The position numbers and the translations under genes are program-made. A model generated the notes under the pieces. The model saw only the letters and a program-made list of their open reading frames with translations. It was not told where the DNA came from and made no database searches. A stretch of 64,000 nucleotides of DNA from Nipponacmea schrenckii (Eukaryota > Mollusca > Gastropoda > Lottiidae), in assembly GCA_030562195.1 (NCBI GenBank), contig CM060200.1, positions 30,791,023 to 30,855,022 of the forward strand, written 5' to 3'. Below, piece by piece: positions 11,248-23,604 of this stretch; the first letter of the stretch is position 1, and each line of letters begins with the position of its first letter.

Positions 11248-14200
11248 CTAGAGCCGTACGCCTAACGGCACTGAAGCAGTGCGTTCCATCCAGGGATTCG
11301 TTCGTTAAGCAAAAGACAAAAAGGGTTTATTAAAATAAAAAAAATGTGCACCAGAAATGGATTTTGATTTCATAACAAACGCTCCCATACCCCCCTTTTC
11401 CCCCTTTCCCCTCTTTGCCCCTCCCCATCCTTAGCCCTCATCATCAATTAAGATAGATAATAAGTTAAAATCATAATAAAAAATGGATAGAGGGTCGTTT
11501 AATCTAAAAAAGATATCCGGATCGCCGAAACTCATATTTGTAAATCGCCCAAACGTAGAGAATAATACCCAATGCAATGTAGATTGTTTTATATATTAAA
11601 TTCGCAATTTTCAGATGGCGATGAAACCAAAAGTAGATATCGTACAAAAAATATATATATAGCATTGGATAGACAATGTCGAAGCTATATACAAATCAAA
11701 AGGTTACTAATGGTTCAAGTTGTCTTAAGTCGCCAGGGTATAACATTGAGACACCACATAAATAGCGCGGCCTAACATTTTAAATTTATATTGAATAGAG
11801 TTTCGTCCCTTAGACCATTATTCCAGTCAACTGTATATTATTGTTGCATAATATAAGAGATAAAATTTAAAATTCTAAAGGTTGTAATTTCGTTCCAAAT
11901 ATTCAATATTTACATCACCCACAACACGAAAAACATATATAACAACTTTGAATCATTTTAAAGATTAAACTAAAAAATAATTTCAGATCGCTGAAACTTA
12001 TATCTTGTAGGTCGCCCAAATGCAACACATTAAACAGATTGTTTTATAGGGAAAATTCGCAATTTTCAAATGGCGATAAAAGCGGAAGTATACATCTTAC
12101 AATAAAGCTTTATATATCATTGAATAGAACTTCCCGAGAGCTATCATATTTGTACAGGTCAAAAATTCGTCAAAGGTCAACGTCACAATATACGACCCTT
12201 CAAAGTTTTTAAAAATTTTAATCGTTAAAAAATCAAAATCAAAATCAAAATTCAAAAATCGGTTTCCATATATATTTCGGCAATCGGTTATAGATTCTAT
12301 ATACATCAAAATAACACAAATCGAATTATCCCCCGATACCCTATTTCGATTTAAAGAAAAACACGCACAGTTAGTATAGAAGAAATTACAAAATTTTGAA
12401 ATTTTTAAACGCGCAATTTTGACTAAAATACCAAGTTTGATATATTAATGGGAAGATGGCATTAAGCGTAAAAGGAATATGTAAGAAATTCTGTCCTATG
12501 TAAATTAGGTCACGTGATAGAGCTCTTTAAAGTTAAAATTCGTGATTTTCAATAGGCTGCAAAACCGGAAGTAAACATCAGACAACAAAAGTGAACATAC
12601 CATTGGGTAGATATAATCAAGGGCAATAACTTTTGTTCAGGTCAAAAGGTCACCGAAGGTCAAGGTCGCGAAATATGACCTTTTAAATTTTTGACAATTA
12701 CTGGAAAATTTCAACCGGAAATAAAAGAAAAGCAAAAGCGAAATTCAAAAATCCCTTCCCATACTTTTTTGCGCAATCGTTGAATGTTTTTAGAAAATCT
12801 TAAATTATGGAAATTAGAATGAACGCACTGCAACTAGATCCCCAGGCTTCGCGAGGTTCTGACGCAGTGCGTAGCAGTTTTGATATACGCTTTAAAACTA
12901 CCCAACAAAGTATCGGTTGAACACTAACATTATTTTACAGAGTATAAGTCGTTTTTTTTTTCAAAGCATACTTGGTTCGCTGAAACTCGTGTCATGTAGA
13001 TCGCCCAAACGCATAATTCAACAAACAGTTTTTAACAATGGAATTCGCAATTTTCAAATGGTGATAAAACGGAAAGTATACATCGTACATAAAAATATAA
13101 TATATCAATGGATAGATCTTTTCGAGAGCTATCACATTTGTGCAGCTCACAAGGTCACCAAATTTCAAGGTTACAATATACGACCATTCGAAGTTTTTAT
13201 ATATTACTATCAGGTAAATATCAAAATCAAAATCAAAATTCAAAAATCGGTTTCCAAATATGATTCAGAAATCGATATTACATTCTATAGACATCAAAAT
13301 TACACGAATCGGAGTATCTCCAGAGGCCCCATTTCGATTTAAAGAAAATTACGCACAGTTAGTAGAGAAGAAACACAAAATTCTCAAATCCTAAAAAGCG
13401 CATTTTTGGTGGAAATCTGTGGATTTATATATCGTTACAAAGGGCAGATAAACTGTAATAAGATTCAATATGAATTTTTGTTATTTATAAATTAGTTCAC
13501 GTGACAGAGCTCTTTAAGAATAAAAATCACAAATTTCAATCGCTTATAAAACCGGAAGTAGACATCGGACAACACATATGAATATATATCATCAAGGGCA
13601 ATAACTCGTGTTCAGGTCACAAGGTCACCAAAGGTCAAAGGTCACGAAATACGGGCCTTTGAAGTTTTGGTCATTACCAAAAAAATTAAAATGGAAATAA
13701 AAGAAAATCAAAATCAAAATTCAAAAATCGGCTCCCAAATATTATTGCGCAATCGACTCTAGTCATAAGATAACTAACAAATAACGGAAATTGCTTTATC
13801 CCCTGAGGCCCCATTTTGAAAATATACAAAAGTTTAACATTTCAATATGGCGGCCAATCTTTTGCTTCCGGTCCGGATTTTTTCATCTTCGTTTTTTTGT
13901 ATGACTATTTGTAGCATGTTGCAAAACGAATTTTTGAAATATCTTAAGAATTCCGGAAGTTAGGTTTTTAAAATTTACAAGCGAATAACTTCAAAACCGG
14001 AAGTGATGTCGAAAATTTATAAAAGTATTTTTGAGCGCATTAACAATGTCTATCTACCTGTAAGTTTTCGGGTGGATGAGAATAAAATTGTAGAAGTTGA
14101 AAAAATGCAAAAATTGAAATAAAAAAAGTCAGCTACAAAAGTAATGAAATTAGCAGTTTAAAAATGCAGTTATGTAGCTAGCAGTTAAAAGAAGCAAGCA

Positions 14201-14440
14201 AAAGTAGTTCTTTGAAAATCAGTTAAAAAATAGAGGTAATAAATAGCAAAAACCATTGCCCACAGCTCGTTTCCGGTCACTCTGAATGACGTCATTTTAC
14301 ATTTAACAAATAGTAGTCTCGCAGTTTGAATGGCAGACAGCAACAGGTAGTTTGTAGCATGTTGCCTTCTAAGAGAAAAATCGAATGTGACATTTCGAAA
14401 ACAAAGCATTCGATGAACGCACTGCAACTAGAACTGTGAA
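11248..14440. repeat. Composite repeat region with CCGGAAGT / AAGGTCA modules
   Basis: Several divergent modules repeat here. A block starting 'GAAACTC..AT..TGTAGATCGCCCAAAC' occurs near 11527, 11992 and 12978. A block with CACGTGA, AGAGCTCTTTAA, AACCGGAAGTA and AAGGTCACCAAAGGTCA occurs near 12510-12780 and 13498-13810. Each ends with an ATCAAAATCAAAATTCAAAAATCGG stretch. A pair of adjacent modules of about 1 kb is itself repeated (12.0-12.8 and 13.0-13.8 kb). The open frames here arise from the repeats; I see no gene. Confidence 0.65.
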
Positions 14441-15297
14441 CAGCTCCGAGCGTGGCAACTGTGCGTTATCTCATGGATTTCGAACATTTTGAAACTTCTA
14501 ACCTGCTACCTTTCAATTCCAGTACTTTTCAGCCTACAATTGTTGAACAAGCGTAAACTTTCCGCTATATAGGCAATTTTTTCTATGTGATAATTTGCTA
14601 ATTCACAGCTTTATAAAGAGATATTTTTTGAATTTGTATGCAAAAATTTTACAAAAAAATAAATTTTTTAGGGTTATCAGATTAAATCATTAGATTAATT
14701 TACTCTTTGGTCACCTGTGTGCGTTGAACCGTGACTAATGTGGTCAATAGTCTGTGTTTTATAAGTCTTATATGTCTGCTACTCTTCACATGACTGTATT
14801 TGACATTTTGACATTTTTTTTTAAAAATCATTTCTATTTAAGATACGAACAAATTTCGAAATGATCAATGACAAGCAAATTAACTTCTTTAACTTGATGT
14901 ATGTTTTGAATTTGAATGGAAATATTTTGCCAAAAAAAATAAAATAAAATTTCGGGTGTTAAGAAATTACATAATCAGATTAATTTGTTCCCCAGCTCAG
15001 TGATTTGACAAGTAGGTGTGAAAATTTAAACCACCAGTTTTATTGACATGTTATATAACAGGCTTTAACACCCTGACTGGTCAATTTGAAACAGATTTTA
15101 TGAAATAAAAACCCCAAAATTTGTATTTATTTTGTTAATTTATCTAAAATTAATGCTTTGAATTTTCATGGTAAAACGACCATGTCGCATATCATTTAAG
15201 AGACAATTTAATTTGGAGTCCAATGATGTATACCACATTGATGTGGGATGAATATATTTTATAATCTTTGAATGACATTTAGAAGTAGATCGAGCAT
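14441..15297. other. AT-rich stretch without a recognisable gene
   Basis: I find no long ORF, repeat unit or RNA gene between the CTAGA-type boundary near 14430 and the palindrome at 15298. Confidence 0.4.
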
Positions 15298-15486
15298 TAA
15301 AATACAGAACTATTATGGATATACTACTCCTTCCTTTAATATTTGCAACGTTTCAATTCACATACAGGAATCTTTATCAAGCATAAAAATGTCATTTTTG
15401 TGCTTGATAAAGATTCCTGTATGTGAATTGAAACGTTGCAAATATTAAAGGAAGGAGTAGTATATCCATAATAATTCTGTATTTTA
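15298..15486. repeat. Near-perfect 189-bp palindrome (94-bp arms)
   Basis: Arms 15298-15391 and 15393-15486 are reverse complements with only two mismatches, around a single central base at 15392. Transcribed from either strand, this would fold into one continuous hairpin. No target-site duplication is obvious at its edges. Confidence 0.95.
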
Positions 15487-15570
15487 AATATATTTTATGT
15501 TAGTACTGGAGTTGTAAAATTTCATTTTGCTTTTTTAAAATATGCTTCTGCACTTTTGGCATATATCCTT

Positions 15571-16790
15571 TATTGAAGAGTTTTGAGGCTATTATAAAAC
15601 AGAAAATCTCAAGTCAATGTGTTCATAAGGAAATGTGGTATTGCCGTTCAAAGTTTCAAAAATGTCAGAATTCGGTTGGCTATAAAACCCAGAAATTGAT
15701 ATTTTTCATTCAATATTGTCATATCTATAGACAGCTGAGGTCAAGGCCATTCTATATGGAAAATTTCAAGGCCATTGAAGGTGAAGGTCACAAGATATAG
15801 AATTTCAAATTTTCAAAAAATTCAAACGTACATAATTTAATAAATTTAAGTTCGAAAATCAAAATTCTGTTTCCAACATTCTTTAGATAAGAGAGCAAGG
15901 TTTTGATAGATACCAAAATCATACAAATCGGATAATAAATGACGGACTAATTAAATTTTAAAGAAAATTTGCCATTCTCGAAAAATGGCGTATGCGCAAC
16001 AAGCAATTGGAATTGTTTCTTCTCCCCACGCCAAAACCGGAAGTGATCAAAAAATTTTGATGATATATTTTTAATTGTGTTGCGTATCTATTTATATCCT
16101 GTAAATTTCAGATCAATCCGAACATTAGAGCCCGAAAGTGTTACATAACCGTCCAAATTTGCAAAATAGTCAGATTTCGGGTGGGCTATAAAACCGGAAG
16201 TTAATATTTGTCATGCAATATCAGCACATCTATAGACAGCTGAGGTCAAGGACATTCTACATCTCAAATGTCAAGGTCATTGAAGTTCAAGGTCACGAGA
16301 TATAGAGTTTTGAATTTTCGAAAAATTCGAACGGGCATAAAAAACATTTTTCTAACATTTTTTAGATGCAGTATCAAGGTTTCGATAGACACCAAAATAA
16401 TAAAAATCGGTTAATAATTGGCGGACTTATAAAATTTTTAAGAAAATTTGCCATTTTTGAAACTGCGCATGCGCAACATTCAATTTAATTTTTTTTCATC
16501 TCAGGGGATTAAAATTATTTAGTATAGCCAAAATACACTGTTTTTGTTTAGATTCTTGAATTACATGGGAAGCAAGGTCGCCCGACATGAGACGAAAAAA
16601 ACGGAAGTCCCCACGCCCAAACCGGAAGTGATCAAAAAATTTTGATGATGTAGTTTTAATTGCACTGCCTATCTATCTATATCCTGTAAATTTCAGACCG
16701 TTGCGACTATTAGGACCCGAGCTAGCTTGAAATCTTATTTGCATATTATGCAATGTTAGCGAAAATGTCATGTTAGATATTCATTTTTGA
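15571..16790. repeat. Further CCGGAAGT / AAGGTCA repeat modules
   Basis: Two related modules of about 550 bp (about 15620-16060 and 16140-16700). Both contain 'GGCTATAAAACC(G/C)', 'TATAGACAGCTGAGGTCAAGG.CATTCTA', 'ATCGG.TAATAA..G.CGGACT' and 'ACCGGAAGTGATCAAAAAATTTTGATGAT'. These resemble the 5' part of the 3.05-kb repeat. The region ends near 16855 in the GGGAAGCTCGC/A-run type terminus. Non-coding. Confidence 0.65.
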
Positions 16791-18260
16791 TTCCAGCCCA
16801 TATAATAACCATTTGTGAAAACAGAAATCTTTTTCCGTTTGGGCTAGCGAGCTTCCCAAAAAAAAAAAGAAAAAACTAGAGCCACACGTGGCACAGAGTG
16901 GGACTTTGCTAACGTTGCTAAATTGCAACAAACAGGCCGAAACATCTAATCTTCTGGAAGAAACTGGCCAAAGCAACAGGGTATCTGTGTGCAAAGTACC
17001 TTTTTGAAAAACGTTATTTCCTACAGACGTAGAGCGCTGACCGATGTAAATGAAAAATTATATGTTTACCCGGATGTGCCACGCCCATCTCATTTATTTT
17101 GGCGTAAATCTAATCACATTTGAAATGTATATTAACGGTACAAATTTGAAGCTTGAACATCTAATAGATCACGAGATATGCACAAATACATTTCAAAAAA
17201 GCAAAATGTACTTGAATTTTAAAAGTGCAAAAATTAAATTTTCATTTTAGAAACTTTTGTTATTCATTGCTGGAAAGTGGACAAAAAGCGCCTTTAGAAT
17301 CTGAAAAAAATAACCCTCTAAGTTACGCTCTAGAGCAGTCCAAAGTTGTGAATTTTGCTGTTTTCGGGCAGCTATATAACCGGAAGTTGACGCAGGAGGT
17401 CAAATGTCAAAGTATCCATAGAAAGCCTAGGTCAGTGACCTTTGACCAGAAAAAGGTCAAGGTCGCCAAAGGTCAAGGTCACGATATATTAGCCTTCAAA
17501 AAGTGCAAAAATTCAACCGGAAATTGCAACAACAACAAAATCGAAATCGAAAATCGGTTTCCTAGTTTTTCTTTAAATTTTATTCTCTTTCGATTGACAC
17601 CAAAATCATCAAGATCGGACCAGCCGTTTGGTCGGAATAGCTATCGACGTATTTCAGGAAAATCAAAATGGCGGTGAAAGTTCTACTTCAGGGTTGAATT
17701 TTATTTTTAAATCGGCCATAGAATTACTTTGGCTAATGATAAACAAAATTTCGTTGAAATTTTTTCATTGCACCAAAAGTTATTCAACCGGAAGTTAAAA
17801 TCCCATTTCCCATTTAAACCGGAAGTGAAGTCAAAATTTGGACTGAGTCACTTGATTAACATTTGTGGTCACCCTCTTTTCCCCAAAAAAGCAAATCATT
17901 CTGACAAGAACTCAAAAAAATTCCAAAATACCGAAATTCGGCAAAAAAATGTGAGCTAAAAATCTTCGAAATTCGAAAATTCTAAACTGCTATCATATTG
18001 CATAGTCATTGCAGATTCCAAAAATAAAAACCCGAGCAAAATCGGCTCAAAATTGCAAAATCTAGAGCCGATAAACTGCTTTTTGCACATGACGCACTGT
18101 AGCACTTCCGGTTTTGCAAAAATGTTCCAATCATTTCGATACCGCAAAGTCCCAAAATAATCCGAACGAAAACAAAGCGTGACAAATTTTATTTGCCACG
18201 CAAAAAGTCTTATGAAAACAAAGAGTGGCAAATTTCTAATTTGCCACTCAATTACATTTC
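16791..18260. repeat. Repeat remnants, including another CCGGAAGT module
   Basis: Contains a CTAGAGCCACACGTGGC hairpin at about 16876, a module at 17340-17660 with AACCGGAAGT and AAGGTCAAGGTCACGA, more CCGGAAGT words near 17787, 17818 and 18106, and at 18205-18246 the GAGTGGCAAATT palindrome seen at 3703-3765. The 150-codon ORF at 17225 lies wholly in repeat sequence and is not called. Confidence 0.55.
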
Positions 18261-19134
18261 ATTAAATATGCATGTTCATGACTCAAATAGGCCTAGGCAA
18301 TATCATCTGGAGTCAACTTGTCGGTCGAGCGAGCAAGCATCTTAATCTCTGTGCCACCTCTGTCAATTCAATTTTTTTATAAAATGATATTCAGATATAA
18401 ATATTCTAACATTGGGGAATAGGTACCCCTTATAGTTATACAATACAGTAACGTTTTGGTTGTCTGAAGCCTCAGATAAAAACTCATGATTATCTCCCTT
18501 TTAAGATAAGGTATCTCGAATTCGTATAAGTCGAATAACTGGATATGTCCAACTAATCTCACGGTCCCATCAAACAATTATCAATTAAATATTCGTGTGT
18601 ATCTGGAAGTTACAATCTTACCGATAATACACGTATAATTCCTTAAAATTCACTCATTTGCGACAATCATGCATTAATTTTCCTGAAGCAAGCTCAGGAA
18701 ATATGGAACTGAATTTGCCGCTCCATTTTGATATCGAAAATTAGCCTATTATGCTGGCAATGAATGATCGTTTTCAGACTAGGGTCTACAGTAAAATTAC
18801 AAAACAAAGTTATGAAAAGAAGTGTGAGTTAATATTAAATTTAGACTTAGATTTAGTCACGCAGGATTATTGTATTTCTTTTATTGAAAAGCTTCTACTA
18901 GTCCTGATTTAAATTCAGTGTTGTTATTTACATTTTTGTAAAGGGGGAAAGGTAGATTCCATTGGGGCATAGTTAAAGAGGTGGAAGCATTATCTTGACA
19001 CAATTGTGAAATGGATTGGCCACAATATGTAGGCTACGGAGGTTAGAATTTTTCCTGGCAGCCAATATTATAACTGACGATCGGCGGAGGGAAACCATTG
19101 CCGCTCAGAATGAGATTTTTACAACTACATTCAA
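18261..19134. other. Stretch with no recognised feature
   Basis: Low-GC sequence without long ORFs or repeats shared with the rest of the window. Confidence 0.4.
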
Positions 19135-19745
19135 TATAACTAGGCTAGGTAATATACGCTCACTGGCAGCATTGAATTTGAATAATAAATTGGGCAATAA
19201 CTCAACATCCATTTCTCGCACAAAATTTCTTCTAAATCCTTTGATTCTAAATCCTTTGAATCCTGCAGCTTCTATGCACCCACAATACCATTTTGATGCA
19301 ATTTCAAGTCAAGTGCAATAACTAAAAAACCGTTCATGGAAAATCTTCAAATTCAAACTTGACCACAATCTTATATACTAATCAAATACTCAAATACTCA
19401 TACCAAGTTTCATCAAAATCCTTTGAAAATTGAAGCTTCTTATTGCAACCACAATTCAATTTTGACGCAATTTTACTATGATTTTTACCATTCACTGAAA
19501 ACTTATCAATTTCAAACTTGACTGAGGTCCCATCAGTTCCAATGCACAAAACAATTTCCTCAAAATCCACTTAAAATTGTAGCCTCTAAAGCACCCACTA
19601 TAAAATGACGCGACTTTACTAATTCAAAGGCATTAACTCAAAAACCGTTCATCGAAATTCAAACTCAACTACAACATTCAAATCCATTTAAAATTGTAGC
19701 TTCTATTACATCAACAATAACATTCATAGCCTGATCCAGATCGAT
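19135..19745 (+). repeat. Dispersed tandem-module repeat (GATAGCTTGCCAGGC family), degraded copy
   Basis: Begins near GCTAGGTAATATACGCTCACTGGCAGC, then shows three to four modules with CAATAACTCAA, ACCAAGTTTCATCAAAATCC and GAAGCTTCTATTGC-like blocks. It shares its head with the inverted copy at 7135-7465 and its modules with 40990-42418. Confidence 0.6.
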
Positions 19746-20409
19746 ACTAAACAGCTCACAACGATGATACAGACGAGAGTGCCCACACCATATATCATTT
19801 GTCATTAATCAGTTTTAAACAGTTTATTAAAAAAAACTTTCTAAAATAACTTAACGAACAGGTGAACATGTCAACGAATGTTTTACCAGGATAAAAATTC
19901 CACAGGTGATTCAAGGGGACTCAAGATTATGTAAGATATCTTGAAGGGTGTATTTACAGACTAGCTTGAAACATTGTAGGATTTGAAGCCAAAAGCAATG
20001 TTGATCCATGGGCAACACCATGATAATTTAAACCTAGATCTTTGTCATTTGCAGTTGGATATGAACTCACAAGACTACAGTTTTTGAGTTCCACAGAACC
20101 AGAATAATTTCTCGATTAGGCCACTACTTGTCCCGAATTATAAATGAAATTGGTTGAGTCTTGAGAATACGTGACAATCATGCAGCACCCAAAAGGGTTT
20201 GTTTAGATACAGGTTACCATTCGGAATAGCAGCTGTCCCTTCCTTTTTCTACGCACTTAGTATATTTTGATGGTATTTCTACAATTGGTGAAACAGACAG
20301 AGAACATTCATGAAGTTGAATACAACAACATGATGCTGATCTACGTCTATATGCCAAATGTACGTTCCAAAGTAGGGAAGAACAATGCTTAAGATAGTTA
20401 AGATAAACA
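19746..20409. other. Left flank of the hAT element
   Basis: No confirmed gene. On the minus strand a Cys-rich frame (about 20400-20214) runs to a possible GT donor (GAATGGTAAC) and could be an exon remnant, but no partner exon is proven. See findings. Confidence 0.3.
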
Positions 20410-20417
20410 GGCCTATA
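20410..20417. repeat. hAT target-site duplication, left copy
   Basis: GGCCTATA, 8 bp, repeated exactly at 30590-30597 outside the other end. Eight base pairs is the known duplication length of hAT transposons. Confidence 0.93.
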
Positions 20418-21288
20418 CAGTGGCGGAGCCACAGGGGGGGGGGGCAGGGAGGACAGCCGCCCCCCTCGCAGCCCGAATGGCTAGTTTTTCGGGCAAGGCA
20501 TTTAAAAAAAAAATTTTAACGGCCCAATTTTTTTTTTTTTTGGAATTTAAAAATGAAATCATATCTTTGCCCGAATATCCTATATTACTATAACTGTATT
20601 TTTTTAAATTGATAGCCCAATTTTATTCTCCTATAATAATATTTCATAATTCATATTATTTAAGGATCGAAATCACTGCCCGAATGTCATTGCTATGATT
20701 ATATTTAAAATTTAAATTTATATTTAAATTAAGACAATTCGGTAAGGATTCACCTAAAAAGTTAACAAGTTCCTTGGCTTACTTCCCTTGGAAAATAGAT
20801 CATTTATTAATCAAATAAATCAATAAAAATTCCACCAATAAGAAAATGTAAAATAAATAAGTTTAATAAGGTTTCAACTAACAACACACGAGTTCCCTGG
20901 CTTACTTCCCTTGGAAAATAGATCATTTTAATCACTTTGAGTTTTTTTGTGTAAAAAAAAGTTCTAAACTATTATTCCACCAATAAAAAAATGTAAAATA
21001 AATAAGTTTGATAAGGTTTCAACTAAAAACACATGAGTTCCCTAGCTTACTTCCCTTGGAAAAAAGATCATAATTATTATTATAATCACATAACATTGCG
21101 TGTCCTCTAGCTGTGATCATTTCAGAGTGAAATTTCGTTAGAATAACACCTGTTCTATCTTCCATCGATCATCGATAAACACGCACTAAAAATTGTTCAA
21201 AAATATTTTTGTCTTTTGTCAAGAATTGTTTGGCCTGGTTATAACTTGCACTGTTGCAATTTAGCAAATTGACACAGAAATCAAAACA

Positions 21289-21486
21289 ATGTCTTCTACA
21301 CGTAAACGATTGTATCGACAACGGGTTGCATGTGATGCATGCGGCAAGGAACTTGATTCCGATTATAAAGAAAGTCACGTAAAACGCTTACACTTGGGGG
21401 ATACTATTACTTTTACACCAGTTCAACAAATAACTGATAAATCTCAGCCACAATTAAGTAGTTTTTTTCGGGAAAACACATACTAG
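21289..21486 (+). pseudogene. hAT transposase, N-terminal zinc-finger segment (frameshifted from the rest)
   Basis: Starts at ATG 21289. It has a basic N terminus and a C2H2-like finger (C-x2-C then H-x4-H, residues about 15-35) that probably binds the transposon ends. The frame breaks at a run of seven T residues (21462-21468). The following frame continues without a stop into the segment ending at 23091, so a single-base length change in the T-run is the simplest explanation. This could be a true mutation or a homopolymer sequencing error. Confidence 0.7.
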
Positions 21487-23091
21487 CACATCTTCAGAAA
21501 GTAATCAGAATGTAAGTGAAGTAATTAGTAGCGAGCACAGTGAAGTGGAAACACATCTAATTGATGATTGTGACCCTTCTTCCCAATCAGCTAATGTATT
21601 CGGAGGCACAGTCCGTGAATGTTGCGATAAACCAACATGTTCCAACACACCTGATATAAGTGGAACTGAAATTCCGGAAAGTCCACAGGAATGTTCATCT
21701 GTTTTTGAGAAATTAATTTATTTGACATGTAAATATCCATCAGATCCTTGGCTCTTCAAGGATTCCAAAATCACTGATTCATTGGTGCGAGCAATAATAG
21801 AAATAGGTGCTTGTCAACCAGGATTTCGTGATGACTTCGATGATTTCCAAATCGACAAAGATGGGAGACGTTTTCATGTGGAATGGTATCAGAAGACGAT
21901 GGAAAACAGAACAAAATCCCATAGACAATGGCTTTGTTACTCTCCAGAAACACATAAAATGTACTGTCTGTCATGTTGGCTCTTTGCAGAAAAAAATAAA
22001 TTTTCATTTGAACGCACATTCGCAGATCCAAATGCTGGATGTTCTAATTTTAAAAAAGGGATTGAGAAAATTCGAAGTCACGAGGATTCTGAAATTCACA
22101 AAAGTTCTATGAGAGTTTTAATTGTCACAAAGTTTCGATTGCGGAGTGACCAGACAGTCTATCAAAATTTGATGAAAGCCAAAAATGCCGAAATCGAACG
22201 AAATCGACAAGTTATGAAGCGTCTGGTAGATGCGATACTTTTTCTGGGAAAACAGGGTCTTGCATTCAGGGGTCACAGAGAACATGCAGGATTAAGTCAA
22301 GATTGTAACGAGGGCAATTTTCTCGAACTTGTTAAATTCATTTCAAAATATGATCAAATTCTAGCCGACCATCTGATAAATGCTAAAAGGAATGAAACTT
22401 ATTTAAGTCATCACATACAGAATGACATCATTGAATCCATTGCCAATGAAGTTCTTCGGGGAATTCTATTTGAAGTTCGTTATGCTAGATATTATGCTAT
22501 TATTCTAGATTCAACTATAGATATCAGTAGAATTGATCAATGCTCGTTTTCGCTCCGTTACGTTACCAAGTCGGGAGATATCGTTGAGCGGTTCATCATG
22601 TTCGACGAATTGGGTGGTGCAAGTGCCGAAGATTTCCAGAACTTATTAGATAAGATGCTCGAAAAATGTTCTTTAAAATTTTCGGAATGTAGAGGTCAGG
22701 CATATGATGGTGCTTCCACTATGTCAGGTGATATTTCTGGGCTCCAACGACGAGTCAAAATTGAAGAGCCTACCGCAATTTATGTTCACTGTTGTGCCCA
22801 CAACTTGAATCTTGTAATAGGTGACTCGGCATCTTCGTCTTGTGTACAAGCTAAACTTTTCTTTGGCACTCTAGAAAATATCTACAGTTTTATGACAAGT
22901 TCTCTTCCAAGACTGAAACTGTTAGATTCCGAAATTAAGCTACTGGATATAGCAACTTTGAAATTGAAAAGGCACTGTGACACACGTTGGCATAGCCACA
23001 AAGACTCAGTGAAAGCTGTGATAAGCTGCATTCCAGCTCTCGTGAAAGCTCTTGAACAAATTGCTAGTGGTGTATTACGAAATACAACACC
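21487..23091 (+). pseudogene. hAT transposase, TTF finger and catalytic region (5' part, split by BEL insertion)
   Basis: Continues the N-terminal segment in a shifted frame. Visible parts are a linker, PSDPWLFKD, the TTF-type finger (WYQ...RQWLCYS....YCLSCWLF at about 21880-21985), a helical region with a catalytic-type Asp in ILDST, YDGASTMSG, HCCAHNLNL and CDTRWHSH. These are landmarks of the ZMYM1-like/DUF4371 hAT transposases. The frame runs to the BEL insertion point at 23091 after residues LRNTTP and resumes at 29391. It is intact apart from the T-run shift and the insertion. Confidence 0.88.
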
Positions 23092-23326
23092 TGTTCAGGC
23101 GATGTGTCGATGTAAATTAAAACTCTGTAAAACTATACATTTATTCGATGCAGGACGATACAAAAATGAGATAAAAATCTACATGACGATGTTAAGTGGA
23201 AGCGTGCTTGATGAAAACTGACCTTCACCCAGGAGACGGAAGTGTCAGATTGTCGCGCAGAAGGTTAATGGAAACTATTCGATGTGTTCGAACACCGTTC
23301 CTTTCCACGACCCGACATTCTGAACA
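23092..23326 (-). repeat. BEL/Pao 3' LTR
   Basis: 235-bp LTR, TGTTCAGG...CTGAACA, starting TG and ending CA. By eye it matches the other LTR at 29151-29385 base for base. A purine-rich tract (AAGGAGGGGGATA on the minus strand, 23327-23340) lies immediately inside, as expected for plus-strand priming. Flanked by the 5-bp duplication ACACC (23087-23091). Confidence 0.93.
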
Positions 23327-23604
23327 TATCCCCCTCCTTGATGTGACCAACATCAAACACAAAACGAAAATACAAATAAATTTACGATAAATTCAGTTCA
23401 TTAGATTAAAAAAGTCATATAAACATATTATCACAATAAAATACATAATATCCGATTTCGATTTTATCACTTCTACACGAATTTCGTTGAGCATTGCACA
23501 AAAATTAGAAAACGTTTAGAACATATTCACAAAAACATTTTTTTTCTTTTTCACTGCAATATATCACTTTTTTTTTTTACTTTTCACTGATAAATATAAC
23601 TTAA

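Noticed and set aside
12917..13342. 141-codon plus-strand ORF
   Set aside because: Overlaps an 83-codon ORF on the other strand and is made of repeat modules, including an ATCAAAATCAAAATC stretch that gives Ile/Lys runs.
17225..17677. 150-codon plus-strand ORF
   Set aside because: Lies wholly in the CCGGAAGT/AAGGTCA repeat module; no domain, and equivalent modules are not open.
19016..19321. 101-codon plus-strand ORF
   Set aside because: Runs into the dispersed tandem-module repeat; its second half is repeat-derived.
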